64,000 bases of DNA from Xylocopa sonorina (lineage: Eukaryota > Arthropoda > Insecta > Hymenoptera > Apidae), in NCBI RefSeq assembly GCF_050948175.1, contig NW_027490115.1, positions 744,001 through 808,000 on the forward strand. Direction: 5' to 3'. Below are positions 38,401 to 53,743 of the stretch, in pieces (within the stretch, counting starts at the first letter, position 1; each line of letters starts with the position of its first letter). The notes under the pieces are model-generated. The model had not been told where the DNA came from, searched no databases, and saw only the letters and a program-made list of their open reading frames with translations. A program made the position numbers and the translations under genes.

Positions 38401-40140
38401 ATTGCGAAGTGTCATATATACCTCGTATTCACTTCAAAAGAATGTAAATGAGACTATTGCTTGCTAGGAAATAGCGTTTGGAGATGTCTACGTAACGTAG
38501 CAATAGAGTTCTAATGCTACTTAATCGCGATATCGCATCTCATTTATATGTTTTATGATAAGATATAATATTCATTGCGAAGTGACATGTATACCTCGTA
38601 TTCACTTCAAAAGAATGTAAATGAGACTATTGCTTGCTAGGAAATAGCGTTTGGAGATGTCTACGTAACGTAGCAATAGAGTTCTAATGCTACTTAATCG
38701 CGATATCGCATCTCATTTATATGTTTTATGATAAGATATAATATTCATTGCGAAGTGTCATGTATACCTCGTATTCACTTCAAAAGAATGTCAATGCGAC
38801 TGTTGCTTGCTAGGAAATAGCGTTTGCAGATGTCTACGCATCGTAGCAATAGCGTTCTAATGCTTCTTAAAACGCGATATCGCATCTCTCTTCTATGTTT
38901 CATGATAAGATATAATATTCATTGCGAAGTGTCATGTATACCTCCTATTCACTTCAAAAGAATTAAATGCGACTGTTGCTTGCTAGGAAATAGCGTTTGC
39001 AGATGTCTACGTATCGTAGAAATAGAGTTCTTATGCTACTTAAATCGCGATATCGCATTTCATTTCTATGTTTCGTGATAAGATATAATATTCATTGCGA
39101 AGTGTCATGTATACCTCGTATTCACTTCGAATGAATGTAAATGCGACTATTGCTTGCTAGGAAATAGCGTTTGCAGATGTCTACGCATCGTAGCAATAGC
39201 GTTCTAATGCTACTTATATCGCGATATCACATCCCATTTATATGTTTCGTGATAAGATATAATATTCATTGCGAAGTGTCATGTATACCTCGTATTCACT
39301 ACAAGAGAATGTAAATGCGACTATTGCTTGCTAGGAAATAACGTCTGCAGATGTCTACTCATCGTAGCAATAGCGTTCTAGTGCAACTTATACCGCGATA
39401 TCACATCTCATTTATATGTTTCGTGATAAGATATAATATTCATTGCGAAGTGTCATGTATACCTCGTATTCACTTCCAAAGAATGTAAATGCGAATCTTC
39501 CTTGCTCGGAAATAGCATTTGCAGATGTCTACGTAACGTAGCAATAGAGTTCTAATGCTTCTCAGAACGCGATATCGTATCTCATTTCTATGCTTCATGA
39601 TAAGATATAATATTCATTGCGAAGTGTCATGTATACCTCGTATTCACTTCAAAAGAATGTCAATGCGACTATTGCTTGCTAGGAAATAGCGTTTGTAGAT
39701 GTCTACGCATCGTAGCAATAGCGTTCTAATGCTTCTTAAAACGCGATATCGCATCTCTCTTCTATGTTTCATGATAAGATATAATATTCATTGCGAAGTG
39801 TCATGTATACCTCCTATTCACTTCAAAAGAATTAAATGCGACTATTGCTTGCTAGGAAATAGCGTTTGCAGAAGTCTACGTATCGTAGCAATAGAGTTCT
39901 AATGCTACATAAATCGCGATATCGCATCTCATTTCTATGTTTCGTGATAAGATATAATAATCATTGCGAAGTGTCATGTATACCACGTATTCACTTCGAA
40001 TGAATGTAAATGCGACTATTGCTTGCTAGGAAATAGCGTTTGCAGATGTCTACCTATCGTAGCAAAAGAGTTCTAATGCTACTTATATCGCGATATCACA
40101 TCTCATTTATATGTTTCGTGATAAGATATAATATTCATTG
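38401..40140 (+). repeat. Family B stretch with a 173-bp monomer duplicated in tandem
   Basis: A monomer carrying AATGAGACTATTGC, GTTTGGAG, GCTACTTAATCGCG and GTTTTATGATAAG occurs twice 173 bp apart (38451 and 38624). The shorter length comes from loss of one A in TTAATCGCG. Downstream are T, S and Q monomers, including a TCTACTCATCG variant (about 39355) and a GTTTGTAGATG S monomer (about 39690), both of which reappear much further right. Confidence 0.8.
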
Positions 40141-42070
40141 CGAAGTGTCATGTATACCTCCTATTCACTTCAAAAGAATTAAATGCGACTATTGCTTGCT
40201 AGGAAATAGTGTATGCAGATGTCTACGTATCGTAGCAATAGAGATCTAATGCTACTTAAATCGCGATATCGCATCTCATTTCTATGTTTCGTGATAAGAT
40301 ATAATATTCATTGCGAATTGTCATGTATACCTCCTATTCACTTCAAAAGAATTAAATGCGACTATTGCTTGCTAGGAAATAGTGTTTGCAGATGTCTACG
40401 TATCGTAGCAATAGAGTTCTAATGCTTCTCAGAACGCGATATCGCATCTCATTTCTATACTTCATGATAAGATAGAATATTAATTGCGAAGTGTCATGTA
40501 TACCTCGTATTCACTTCAAAAGAATGTCAATGCAACACTTCCTTGCTAGGAAATATCGTATTCAGATGTCTACGTATCATAGCAATAGTGTTCTAATGCT
40601 ACTTAAATCGCGATATCGCATCTCATTTCTATGTTTCGAGATAAGATATAATATTCATTGCGAAGTGTCATGTATACCTCGTATTCACTTCAAAAGAATG
40701 TAAATGAGACTATTGCTTGCTAGGAAATAGCGTTTGGAGATGTCTACGCATCGTAGCAATAGCGTTCTAATGCTACTTATATCGCGATATCACATCTCAT
40801 TCATATGTTTCGTGATAAGATATAACATTCATTGCGAAGTGTCATGTATACCTCGTATTCACTTCAAAAGAGTGTAAATGCGACTATTGCTTGCTAGGAA
40901 ATAGCGTTTGCAGATGTCTACCTATCGTAGCAATAGAGTTCTAATGCTACTTATATCGCGATATCACATCTCATTTATATGTTACGCGATAAGATATAAT
41001 ATTCATTGCGAAGTGTCATGTATACCTCGTATTCACTTCAAAAGAATGTAAATGCGACTATTTCTTGCTAGGAAATAGCGTTTGCAGATGCCTACGCATC
41101 GTAGCAATAGCGTTCTAATGCTTCTTAAAACGCGATATCGCATCTCTCTTCTATGTTTCATGATAGGATATAATATTCATTGCGAAGTGTCATGTATACC
41201 TCCTATTCACTTCAAAAGAATTAAATGCGACTATTGCTTGCTAGGAAATAGTGTTTGCAGATGTCTACGTATCGTAGCAATAGAGATCTAATGCTACTTA
41301 AATCGCGATATCGCATCTCATTTCTATGTGTCGTGATAAGATATAATATTCATTGCGAATTGTCATGTATACCTCCTATTCACTTCAAAAGAATTAAATG
41401 CGACTATTGCTTGCTAGGAAATAGTGTTTGCAGATGTCTACGTATCGTAGCAATAGAGTTCTAATGCTTCTCAGAACGCGATATCGCATCTCATTTCTAT
41501 GCTTCATGATAAGATAGAATATTCATTGCGAAGTGTCATGTATACCTCGTATTCACTTCAAAAGAATGTCAATGCAACACTTCCTTGCTAGGAAATAGCG
41601 TATTCAGATGTCTACGTATCATAGCAATAGTGTTCTAATGCTACTTAAATCGCGACATCGCATCTCATTTCTATGTTTCGAGATAAGATATAATATTCAT
41701 TGCGAAGTGTCATGTATACCTCGTATTCACTTCAAAAGAATGTAAATGAGACTATTGCTTGCTAGGAAATAGCGTTTGGAGATGTCTACGCATCGTAGCA
41801 ATAGCGTTCTAATGCTACTTATATCGCGATATCACATCTCATTCATATGTTTCGTGATAAGATATAATATTCATTGCGAAGTGTCATGTATACCTCGTAT
41901 TCACTTCAAAAGAGTGTAAATGCGACTATTGCTTGCTAGGAAATAGCGTTTGCAGATGTGTACCTATCGTAGCAATAGCGTTCTAATGCTACTTATATCG
42001 CGATATCACATCTCATTTATATGTTTCGTGATAAGATATAATATTCATTGCGAAGTGTCATGTATACCTC
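40141..42070 (+). repeat. Hexamer HOR, two units (1,042 bp)
   Basis: The sequence from about 40141 returns at about 41183, an offset of 1,042 bp (five or so 174-bp and two 173-bp units). Shared rare bases are ATAGAGATCTAATGC, TTGCGAATTGTCATG, TATCATAGCAATAGTG and TTTCGAGATAAG. Copy 2 carries ATGTGTCG where copy 1 has ATGTTTCG. Confidence 0.87.
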
Positions 42071-42584
42071 GTATTCACTACAAAAGAATGTAAATGCGAC
42101 TATTGCTTGTTAAGAAATAGCGTTTGCAGATGTCTACGTGTCATAGCAATAGCGTTCTAATGCTACTTAAATCGCGATATCACATCTCATTTATATGTTT
42201 CGTGACAAGATATAATATTCATTGCGAAGTGTCATGTATGCCTCGTATTCACTTCAAAAGAATGTAAGTGCGACACTTCCATGCTAGGAAATAGCGTTTG
42301 CAGATGTCTCCGCATCGAGGCCATAGAGTTCTAATGCTTCTCAGAACGCGATATCGCATCTCATTTCTATGCTTCATGATAAGATAGAATATTCATTGCG
42401 AAGTGTCATGTATACCTCGTATTCACTTCAAAAGAATGTCAATGCAACACTTCCTTGCTAGGAAATAGCGTTTGCAGATGTCTACCTATCGTAGCAATAG
42501 CGTTCTAATGCTACTTATATCGCGATATCGCATCTCACTTCTATGCTTCATGGTAAGATAGAATATTCATTGCGAAGTGTCATG

Positions 42585-44150
42585 TATACCTCGTATTCAC
42601 TTCAAGAGAATGTCAATGCGACACTTCCTTGCTAGGAAATAGCGTATTCAGATGTCTACGTATCGTAGCAATAGAGTTCTAATGCTACTTAAATCGCGAT
42701 ATCGCACCTCATTTCTATGTTTCGTGATAAGATATAATATTCATTGCGAAGTGTCATGTATACCTCGTATTCACTTCAAAAGAATGTAAATGCGAATCTT
42801 CCTTGCTCGGAAATAGCGTTTGCAGATGTCTACGTAACGTAGCAATAGGGTTCTAATGCTTCTCAGAACGCGATATCGCATCTCATTTCTATGCTTCATG
42901 ATAAGATAGAATATTCATTGCGAAGTGTCATGTATACCTCGTATTCACTTCAAAAGAATGTCAATGCAACACTTCCTTGCTAGGAAATAGCGTATTCAGA
43001 TGTCTACGTATCGTAGCAATAGAGTTCTAATGCTACTTAAATCGCGATATCGCATCTCATTTCTATGTTTCGTGATAAGATATAATATTCATTGCGAAGT
43101 GTCATGTATACCTCGTATTCACTACAAAAGAATGTAAATGCGACTATTGCTTGCTAGGGAATAACGTTTGCAGATGTCTACACATCGTAGCAATAGCGTT
43201 CTGATGCAACTTATATCGCGATATCACATCTCATTTATATGTTTCGTGATAAGATATAATATTCATTGCGAAGTGTCATGTATACCTCGTATTCACTTCA
43301 AAAGGGTGTAAATGCGACTATTGCTTGCTTGGAAATAGCGTTTGCAGATGTCTACCTATCGTAGCAATAGTGTTCTAATGCTACTTATATCGCGATATCA
43401 CATCTCATTTATATGTTTCGTGATAAGATATAATATTCATTGCGAAGTGTCATGTATACCTCGTATTCACTTCAAAAGAGTGTAAATACGACTATTGCTT
43501 GCAAGGAAATAGCGCTTGCAGATGCCTACGCATCGTACCAATAGCGTTCTAATGCTTCTTAAAACGCAATATCGCATCTCTCCCCTATGTTTCATGATAA
43601 GATATAATATTCATTGCGAAGTGTCATGTATACCTCCTATTCACTTCAAAAGAATTAAATGCGACTATTGCTTGCTAGGAAATAGTGTTTGCAGACGTCT
43701 ACGTATCGTAGCAATAGAGTTCTAATGCTACTTAAATCGCGATATCGCATCTCATTTCTATGTTTCGTGATAAGATAGAATATTCATTGCGAAGTCTCAT
43801 GTATACCTCGTATTCACTTCAAAAGAATGTCATTGCAACACTTCCTTGCTAGGAAATAGCGTATTCAGATGTCTACGTATCGTAGCAATAGAGTTCTAAT
43901 GCTACTTAAATCGCGATATCGCATCTCATTTCTATGTTTCGCGATAAGATATAATATTCATTGCGAAGTGTCATGTATACCTCGTATTCACTTCAAATGA
44001 ATGTAAATGCGACTATTTCTTGCTAGGAAATAGCGTTTGCAGATGCCTACGCATCGTAGCAATAGCGTTCTAATGCTTCTTAAAACGCGATATCGCATCT
44101 CTCTTCTATGTTTCATGATAGGATATAATATTCATTGCGAAGTGTCAGGT
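42585..44150 (+). repeat. Long-range duplicated segment, left copy (6,256-bp spacing)
   Basis: TCGCACCTCATTTC at 42703 recurs at 48959. CAATAGGGTTC, TTCTGATGCAAC, AGGGTGTAAATG, TTGCTTGGAAATAGC and GAAGTCTCATG also recur 6,256 bp downstream. 6,256 bp is 36 monomers, eight of them 173 bp. Confidence 0.88.
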
Positions 44151-47100
44151 ATACCTCCTATTCACTTCAAAAGAATTAAATGCGACTATTGCTTGCTAGG
44201 AAATAGTGTTTGCAGATGTCTACGTATCGTAGCAATAGAGTTCTAATGCTACTTAAATCGCGATATCGCATCTCATTTCTATGTGTCGTGATAAGATATA
44301 ATATTCATTGCGAAGTGTCATGTATACCTCGTATTCACTTCCAAAGAATGTAAATGCGACTATTTCTTGCTAGGAAATAGCGTTTGCAGATGTCTACGCA
44401 TCGCAGCAATAGCGTTCTAATGCTTCTTAAAACGCGATATCGCATCTCTCTTCTACGTTTCATGATAGGATATAATATTCATTGCGAAGTGTCATGTATA
44501 CCTCCTATTCACTTCAAAAGAATTAAATGCGACTATTGCTTGCTAGGAAATAGTGTTTGCAGATGTCTACGTATCGTAGCAATAGAGTTCTAATGCTACT
44601 TAAATCGCGATATCGCATCTCATTTCTATGTTTCGTGATAAGATATAATATTCATTGCGAAGTGTCATGTATACCTCCTATTCACTTCAGAAGAATTAAA
44701 TGCGACTATTGCTTGCTAGGAAATAGTGTTTGCAGATGTCTACGTATCGTAGAAATAGAGTTCTAATGCTTCTCAGAACGCGATATCGCATCTCATTTCT
44801 ATGCTTCATGATAAGATAGAATATTCATTGCGAAGTGTCATGTATACCTCGTATTCACTTCAAAAGAATGTCAATGCAACACTTCCTTGCTAGGAAATAG
44901 CGTATTCAGATGTCTACGTATCGTAGCAATAGAGTTCTAATGCTACTTAAATCGCGATATCGCATCTCATTTCTATGTTTCGTGATAAGATATAATATTC
45001 ATTGCGAAGTGTCATGTATACCTCGTATTCACTTCAATAGAATGTAAATGAGACTATTGCTTGCTAGGAAATAGCGTTTGCAGATGTCTACGCGTCGTAG
45101 CAATAGCGTTCTAATGCTTCTTAAAACGCGATATCGCATCTCTCCTCTATGTTTCATGATAAGATATAATATTCATTGCGAAGTGTCAGGTATACCTCCT
45201 ATTCACTTCAAAAGAATTAAATGCGACTATTGCTTGCTAGGAAATAGTGTTTGCAGATGTCTACGTATCGTAGCAATAGAGTTCTAATGCTACTTAAATC
45301 GCGATATCGCATCTCATTTCTATGTTTCGTGATAAGATATAATATTCATTGCGAAGTGTCATGTATACCTCGTATTCACTTCAAAAGAATGTAAATGCGA
45401 ATCTTCCTTGCTCGGAAATAGCGTTTGCAGATGTCTACGTAACGTAGCAATAGAGTTCTTATGCTTCTCAGAATGCGATATCGCATCTCATTTCTATGCT
45501 TCATGATAAGATAGAATATTCATTGCGAAGTGTCATGCATACCTCGTATTCACTTCAAAAGAATGTCAATGCGACACTTCCTTGCTAGGAAATAGCGTAT
45601 TCAGATGTCTACGTATCGTAGCAATAGAGTTCTAATGCTACTTAAATCGCGATATCGCATCTCATTTCTATGTTTCGTGATAAGATATAATATTCCTTGC
45701 GAAGTGTCATGTATACCTCGTATTCACTACAACAGAATGTAAATGCGACTATTGCTTGCTAGGAAATAGTGTTTGCAGATGTCTACGTATCGTAGAAATA
45801 GAGTTCTAATGCTTCTCAGAACGCGATGTCGCATCTCATTTCTATGCTTCATGATAAGATAGAATATTCATTGCGAAGTGTCATGTATACCTCGTATTCA
45901 CTTCAAAAGAATGTCAATGCAACACTTCCTTGCTAGGAAATAGTGTATTCAGATGTCTACGTATCGTAGCAATAGAGTTCTAATGCTACTTAAATCGCGA
46001 TATCGCATCTCATTTCTATGTTTCGTGATAAGATATAATATTCATTGCGAAGTGTCATGTATACCTCGTATTCACTTCAAAAGAATGTAAATGAGACTAT
46101 TGCTTGCTAGGAAATAGCGTTTGGAGATGTCAACGCATCGTAGCAATAGCGTTCTAATGCTACTTATATCGCGATATCACATCTCATTTATATGTTTCGT
46201 GATAAGATATAATATTCATTGCGAAGTGTCATGTATACCTCGTATTCACTTCAAAAGAATGTAAATGCGACTATTGCTTGCTAGGAAATAGCGTTTGCAG
46301 ATGTCTACGCATCGTAGCAATAGCGTTCTAATGCTTCTTAAAACGCGATATCGCATCTCTCCTCTATGTTTCATGATAAGATATAATATTCATTGCGAAG
46401 TGTCAGGTATACCTCCTATTCACTTCAAAAGAATTAAATGCGACTATTGCTTGCTAGGAAATAGTGTTTGCAGATGTCTACGTATCGTAGCAATAGAGTT
46501 CTAATGCTACTTAAATCGCGATATCGCATCTCATTTCTATGTTTCGTGATAAGATATAATATTCATTGCGAAGTGTCATGTATACCTCGTATTCACTTCA
46601 AAGGAATGTAAATGCGAATCTTCCTTGCTCGGAAATAGCGTTTGCAGATGTCTACGTAACGTAGCAATAGAGTTCTTATGCTTCTCAGAACGCGATATCG
46701 CATCTCATTTCTATGCTTCATGATAAGATAGAATATTCATTGCGAAGTGTCATGTATACCTCGTATTCACTTCAAAAGAATGTCAATGCAACACTTCCTT
46801 GCTAGGAAATAGTGTATTCAGATGTCTACGTATCGTAGAAATAGAGTTCTAATGCTACTTAAATCGCGATATCGCATTTCATTTCTATGTTTCGTGATAA
46901 GATATAATATTCATTGCGAAGTGTCATGTATACCTCGTATTCACTTCGAATGAATGTAAATGCGACTATTGCTTGCTAGGAAATAGCGTTTGCAGATGTC
47001 TACGCATCGTAGCAATAGCGTTCTAATGCTACTTATATCGCGATATCACATCTCATTTATATGTTTCGTGATAAGATATAATATTCATTGCGAAGTGTCA

Positions 47101-48840
47101 TGTATACCTCGTATTCACTTCAAAAGAGTGTAAATGCGACTATTGCTTGCTAGGAAATAGCGTTTGCAGATGTCTACCTATCGTAGCAATAGAGTTCTAA
47201 TGCTACTTATATCGCGATATCACATCTCATTTATATTTTTCGTGATAAGATATAATATTCATTGCGAAGTGTCATGTATACCTCGTATTCACTTCAAAAG
47301 AATGTAAATGCGACTATTTCTTGCTAGGAAATAGTGTTTGCAGATGTCTACGTATCGTAGCAATAGAGTTCTAATACTACTTAAATCGCGATATCGCATC
47401 TCATTTCTATGTTTCGTGATAAGATATAATATTCATTGCGAAGTGTCATGTATACCTCGTATTCACTTCAAAAGAATGTCAATGCGACTATTGCTTGCTA
47501 GGAAATAGCGTTTGCAGATGTCTACGCATCGTAGCAATAGCGTTCTAATGCTTCTCAGAACGCGATATCGCATCTCATTTCTTTGCTTCATGATAAGATA
47601 TAATATTCATTGCGAAGTGTCATGTATACCTCGTATTCACTTCAAAAGAATGCCAATGCGACTATTGCTTGCTAGGAAATAGCGTTTGTAGATGTCTACG
47701 CATCGTAGCAATAGCGTTCTAATGCTTCTTAAAACGCGATATCGCATCTCTCTTCTATGTTTCATGATAAGATATAATATTCATTGCGAAGTGTCATGTA
47801 TACCTCCTATTCACTTCAAAAGAATTAAATGCGACTATTGCTTGCTAGGAAATAGCGTTTCCAGAAGTCTACGTATCGTAGCAATAGAGTTCTAATGCTA
47901 CATAAATCGCGATATCGCATCTCATTTCTATGTTTCGTGATAAGATATAATAATCATTGCGAAGTGTCATGTATACCACGTATTCACTTCGAATGAATGT
48001 AAATGCGACTATTGCTTGCTAGGAAATAGCGTTTGCACATGTCTACCTATCGTAGCAAAAGAGTTCTAATGCTACTTATATCGCGATATCACATCTCATT
48101 TATATGTTTCGTGATAAGATATAATATTCATGGCGAAGTGTCATGTATACCTCGTATTCACTTCAAAAGAGTGTAAATGCGACTATTGCTTGCTAGGAAA
48201 TAGCGTTTGCAGATGTCTACCTAAAGTAGCAATAGAGTTCTGATGTTACTTATATCGCGATATCACATCTCATTTATATGTTTCGTGATAAGATATAATA
48301 TTCATTGCGAAGTGTCATGTATACCTCGTATTCACTTCAAAAGAATGTAAATGCGACTATTGCTCGCTAGGAAATAGCGTTTGCAGATGTCTACGCATCG
48401 TAGCAATAGCGTTCTAATGCTTCTTAAAACGCGATATCGCATCTCTCTTCTATGTTTCATGGTAGGATATAATATTCATTGCGAAGTGTCATGTATACCT
48501 CCTATTCACTTCAAAAGAATTAAATGCGACTATTGCTTGCTAGGAAATAGTGTTTGCAGATGTCTACGTATCGTAGCAATAGAGTTCTAATGCTACTTAA
48601 ATCGCGATATCGCATCTCATTTCTATGTTTCGTGATAAGATATAATATTCATTGCGAAGTGTCATGTATACCTCGTATTCACTTCAAAAGAATGTCAATG
48701 CAACACTTCCTTGCTAGGAAATAGCGTATTCAGATGTCTACGTATCGTAGCAATAGAGTTCTTATGCTTCTCAGAACGCGATATCGCATCTCATTTCTAT
48801 GCTTCATGATAAGATAGAATATTCATTGCGAAGTGTCATG
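44151..48840 (+). repeat. Family B stretch between the long-range copies
   Basis: R, S, T and Q monomers. The part 45000-45760 matches 51257-52015 (offset 6,257 bp, marker GTCATGCATACC at 45532 and 51789). S monomers at 45078 and 46295 are 1,217 bp (seven monomers) apart. The 47650-48050 part matches 39660-40060 (offset 7,993 bp), and 47460-48400 also resembles 59800-60540. Confidence 0.8.
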
Positions 48841-50406
48841 TATACCTCGTATTCACTTCAAGAGAATGTCAATGCGACACTTCCTTGCTAGGAAATAGCG
48901 TATTCAGATGTCTACGTATCGTAGCAATAGAGTTCTAATGCTACTTAAATCGCGATATCGCACCTCATTTCTATGTTTCGTGATAAGATATAATATTCAT
49001 TGCGAAGTGTCATGTATACCTCGTATTGACTTCAAAAGAATGTAAATGCGAATCTTCCTTGCTCGGAAATAGCGTTTGCAGATGCCTACGTAACGTAGCA
49101 ATAGGGTTCTAATGCTTCTCAGAACGCGATATCGCATCTCATTTCTATGCTTCATGATAAGATAGAATATTCATTGCGAAGTGTCATGTATACCTCGTAT
49201 TCACTTCAAAAGAATGTCAATGCAACACTTCCTTGCTAGGAAATAGCGTATTCAGATGTCTACGTATCGTAGCAATAGAGTTCTAATGCTACTTAAATCG
49301 CGATATCGCATCTCATTTCTATGTTTCGTGATAAGATATAATATTCATTGCGAAGTGTCATGTATACCTCGTATTCACTACAAAAGAATGTAAATGCGAC
49401 TATTGCTTGCTAGGAAATAACGTTTGCAGATGTCTACGCATCGTAGCAATAGCGTTCTGATGCAACTTATATCGCGATATCACATCTCATTTATATGTTT
49501 CGTGATAAGATATAATATTCATTGCGAAGTGTCATGTATACCTCGTATTCACTTCAGAAGGGTGTAAATGCGACTATTGCTTGCTTGGAAATAGCGTTTG
49601 CAGATGTCTACCTATCGTAGCAATAGAGTTCTAATGCTACTTGTATCGCGATATCACATCTCATTTATATGTTTCGTGATAAGATATAATATTCATTGCG
49701 AAGTGTCATGTATACCTCGTATTCACTTCAGAAGTGTGTAAATGCGACTATTGCTTGCAAGGAAATAGCGTTTGCAGATGCCTACGCATCGTAGCAATAG
49801 CGTTCTAATGCTTTTTAAAACGCAATATCGCATCTCTCCTCTATGTTTCATGATAAGATATAATATTCATTGCGAAGTGTCATGTATACCTCCTATTCAC
49901 TTCAAAAGAATTAAATGCGACTATTGCTTGCTAGGAAATAGTGTTTGCAGACGTCTACGTATCGTAGCAATAGAGTTCTAATGCTACTTAAATCGCGATA
50001 TCGCATCTCATTTCTATGTTTCGTGATAAGATAGAATATTCATTGCGAAGTCTCATGTATACCTCGTATTCACTTCAAAAGAATGTCATTGCAACACTTC
50101 CTTGCTAGGAAATAGCGTATTCAGATGTCTACGTATCGTAGCAATAGAGTTCTAATGCTACTTAAATCGCGATATCGCATCTCATTTCTACGTTTCGCGA
50201 TAAGATATAATATTCATTGCGAAGTGTCATGTATACCTCGTATTTACTTCAAAAGAATGTAAATGCGACTATTTCTTGCTAGGAAATAGCGTTTGCAGAT
50301 GCCTACGCATCGTAGCAATAGCGTTCTAATGCTTCTTAAAACGCGATATCGCATCTCTCTTCTATGTTTCATGATAGGATATAATATTCATTGCGAAGTG
50401 TCATGT
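48841..50406 (+). repeat. Long-range duplicated segment, right copy (6,256-bp spacing)
   Basis: This is the counterpart of 42585-44150. Immediately after, 50000-50270 is repeated 695 bp (four monomers) downstream, with the rare GAAGTCTCATG at about 50046 and 50741. The following 50650-51280 also matches 43700-44330 at 6,951 bp. Confidence 0.85.
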
Positions 50407-51659
50407 ATACCTCCTATTCACTTCAAAAGAATGTAAATGCGACTATTGCTTGCTAGGAAATAGCGTTTGCAGATGTCTACGCATCGTAGCAATAGCGTTC
50501 TAATGCTTCTTAAAACGCGATATCGCATCTCACCTCTATGTTTCATGATAAGATATAATATTCATTGCGAAGTGTCAGGTATACCTCCTATTCACTTCAA
50601 AAGAATTAAATGCGACTATTGCTTGCTAGGAAATAGTGTTTGCAGATGTCTACGTATCGTAGCAATAGAGTTCTAATGCTACTTAAATCGCGATATCGCA
50701 TCTCATTTCTATGTTTCGTGATAAGATAGAATATTCATTGCGAAGTCTCATGTATACCTCGTATTCACTTCAAAAGAATGTCATTGCAACACTTCCTTGC
50801 TAGGAAATAGCGTATTCAGATGTCTACGTATCGTAGCAATAGAGTTCTAATGCTACTTAAATCGCGATATCGCATCTCATTTCTATGTTTCGCGATAAGA
50901 TATAATATTCATTGCGAAGTGTCATGTATACCTCGTATTCACTTCAAATGAATGTAAATGCGACTATTTCTTGCTAGGAAATAGCGTTTGCAGATGCCTA
51001 CGCATCGTAGCAATAGCGTTCTAATGCTTCTTAAAACGCGATATCGCATCTCTCTTCTATGTTTCATGATAGGATATAATATTCATTGCGAAGTGTCAGG
51101 TATACCTCCTATTCACTTCAAAAGAATTAAATGCGACTATTGCTTGCTAGGAAATAGTGTTTGCAGATGTCTACGTATCGTAGCAATAGAGTTCTAATGC
51201 TACTTAAATCGCGATATCGCATCTCATTTCTATGTGTCGTGATAAGATATAATATTCATTGCGAAGTGTCATGTATACCTCGTATTCACTTCAAAAGAAT
51301 GTAAATGCGACTATTGCTTGCTAGGAAATAGTGTTTGCAGATGTCTACGCATCGTAGCAATAGCGTTCTAATGCTTCTTAAAACGCGATATCGCATCTCT
51401 CCTCTATGTTTCATGATAAGATATAATATTCATTGCGAAGTGTCAGGTATACCTCCTATTCACTTCAAAAGAATTAAATGCGACTATTGCTTGCTAGGAA
51501 ATAGTGTTTGCAGATGTCTACGTATCGTAGCAATAGAGTTCTAATGCTACTTAAATCGCGATATCGCATCTCATTTCTATGTTTCGTGATAAGATATAAT
51601 ATTCATTGCGAAGTGTCATGTATACCTCGTATTCACTTCAAAAGAATGTAAATGCGAAT

Positions 51660-53743
51660 CTTCCTTGCTCGGAAATAGCGTTTGCAGATGTCTACGTAAC
51701 GTAGCAATAGAGTTCTTATGCTTCTCAGAATGCGATATCGCATCTCATTTCTATGCTTCATGATAAGATAGAATATTCATTGCGAAGTGTCATGCATACC
51801 TCGTATTCACTTCAAAAGAATGTCAATGCGACACTTCCTTGCTAGGAAATAGCGTATTCAGATGTCTACGTATCGTAGCAATAGAGTTCTAATGCTACTT
51901 AAATCGCGATATCGCATCTCATTTCTATGTTTCGTGATAAGATATAATATTCCTTGCGAAGTGTCATGTATACCTCGTATTCACTACAACAGAATGTAAA
52001 TGCGACTATTGCTTGCTAGGAAATAACGTTTGCAGATGTCTACGCATCGTAGCAATAGCGTTCTAATGCTACTTATATCGCGATATCACATCTCATTTAT
52101 ATGTTTCGTGATAAGATATAATATTCATTTCGAAGTGTCATGTATACCTCGTATTCGCTTCAAAAGAGTGTAAATGCGACTATTGCTTGCTAGGAAATAG
52201 CGTTTGCAGATGTCTACGCATCGTAGCAATAGCGTTCTAATGCTTCTTAAAACGCGATATCGCATCTCGCTTCTATGTTTCATGATAGGATATAATATTC
52301 ATTGCGAAGTGTCATGTATACCTCCTATTCACTTCAACAGAATTAAATGCGACTATTGCTTGCTAGGAAATAGTGTTTGCAGATGTCTACGTATTGTAGC
52401 AATAGAGTTCTAATGCTACTTAAATCGCGATATCGCATCTCATTTCTATGTTTCGTGATAAGATATAATATTCATTGCGAAGTGTCATGTATACCTCCTA
52501 TTCACTTCAAAAGAATTAAATGCGACTATTGCTTGCTAGGAAATAGCGTTTGCAGATGTCTACGTAACGTAGCAATAGAGTTCTAATGCTTCTCAGAACG
52601 CGATATCGCATCTCATTTCTATGCTTCATGATAAGATATAATATTCATTGCGAAGTGTCATGTATACCTCGTATTCACTTCAAAAGAATGTAAATGCGAA
52701 TCTTCCTTGCTCGGAAATAGCGTTTGCAGATGTCTACGTAACGTAGCAATAGAGTTCTTATGCTTCTCAGAATGCGATATCGCATCTCATTTCTATGCTT
52801 CATGATAAGATAGAATATTCATTGCGAAGTGTCATGCATACCTCGTATTCACTTCAAAAGAATGTCAATGCGACACTTACTTGCTAGGAAATAGCGTATT
52901 CAGATGTCTACGTATCGTAGCAATAGAGTTCTAATGCTACTTAAATCGCGATATCGCATCTCATTTCTATGTTTCGTGATAAGATATAATATTCCTTGCG
53001 AAGTGTCATGTATACCTCGTATTCACTACAACAGAATGTAAATGCGACTATTGCTTGCTAGGAAATAACGTTTGCAGATGTCTACGCATCGTAGCAATAG
53101 CGTTCTAATGCTACTTATATCGCGATATCACATCTCATTTGTATGTTTCGTGATAAGATATAATATTCATTTCGAAGTGTCATGTATACCTCGTATTCGC
53201 TTCAAAAGAGTGTAAATGCGACTATTGCTTGCTAGGAAATAGCGTTTGCAGATGTCTACGCATCGTAGCAATAGCGTTCTAATGCTTCTTAAAACGCGAT
53301 ATCGCATCTCGCTTCTATGTTTCATGATAGGATATAATATTCATTGCGAAGTGTCATGTATACCTCCTATTCACTTCAACAGAATTAAATGCGACTATTG
53401 CTTGCTAGGAAATAGTGTTTGCAGATGTCTACGTATTGTAGCAATAGAGTTCTAATGCTACTTAAATCGCGATATCGCATCTCATTTCTATGTTTCGTGA
53501 TAAGATATAATATTCATTGCGAAGTGTCATGTATACCTCCTATTCACTTCAAAAGAATTAAATGCGACTATTGCTTGCTAGGAAATAGCGTTTGCAGATG
53601 TCTACGTAACGTAGCAATAGAGTTCTAATGCTTCTCAGAACGCGATATCGCATCTCATTTCTATGCTTCATGATAAGATATAATATTCATTGCGAAGTGT
53701 CATGTATACCTCGTATTCACTTCAAAAGAATGTCAATGCGACT
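51660..53743 (+). repeat. Hexamer HOR, two units (1,042 bp)
   Basis: Units 51660-52701 and 52702-53743 are nearly identical. Shared markers are CAGAATGCGATATCG, GTCATGCATACC, AATATTCCTTGCG, CACTACAACAG, ATTTCGAAGTG, TATTCGCTTC, CATCTCGCTTC, CTTCAACAGAATTAAATG and GTATTGTAGC. One difference is TTCCTTGC against TTACTTGC near 52878. Confidence 0.9.
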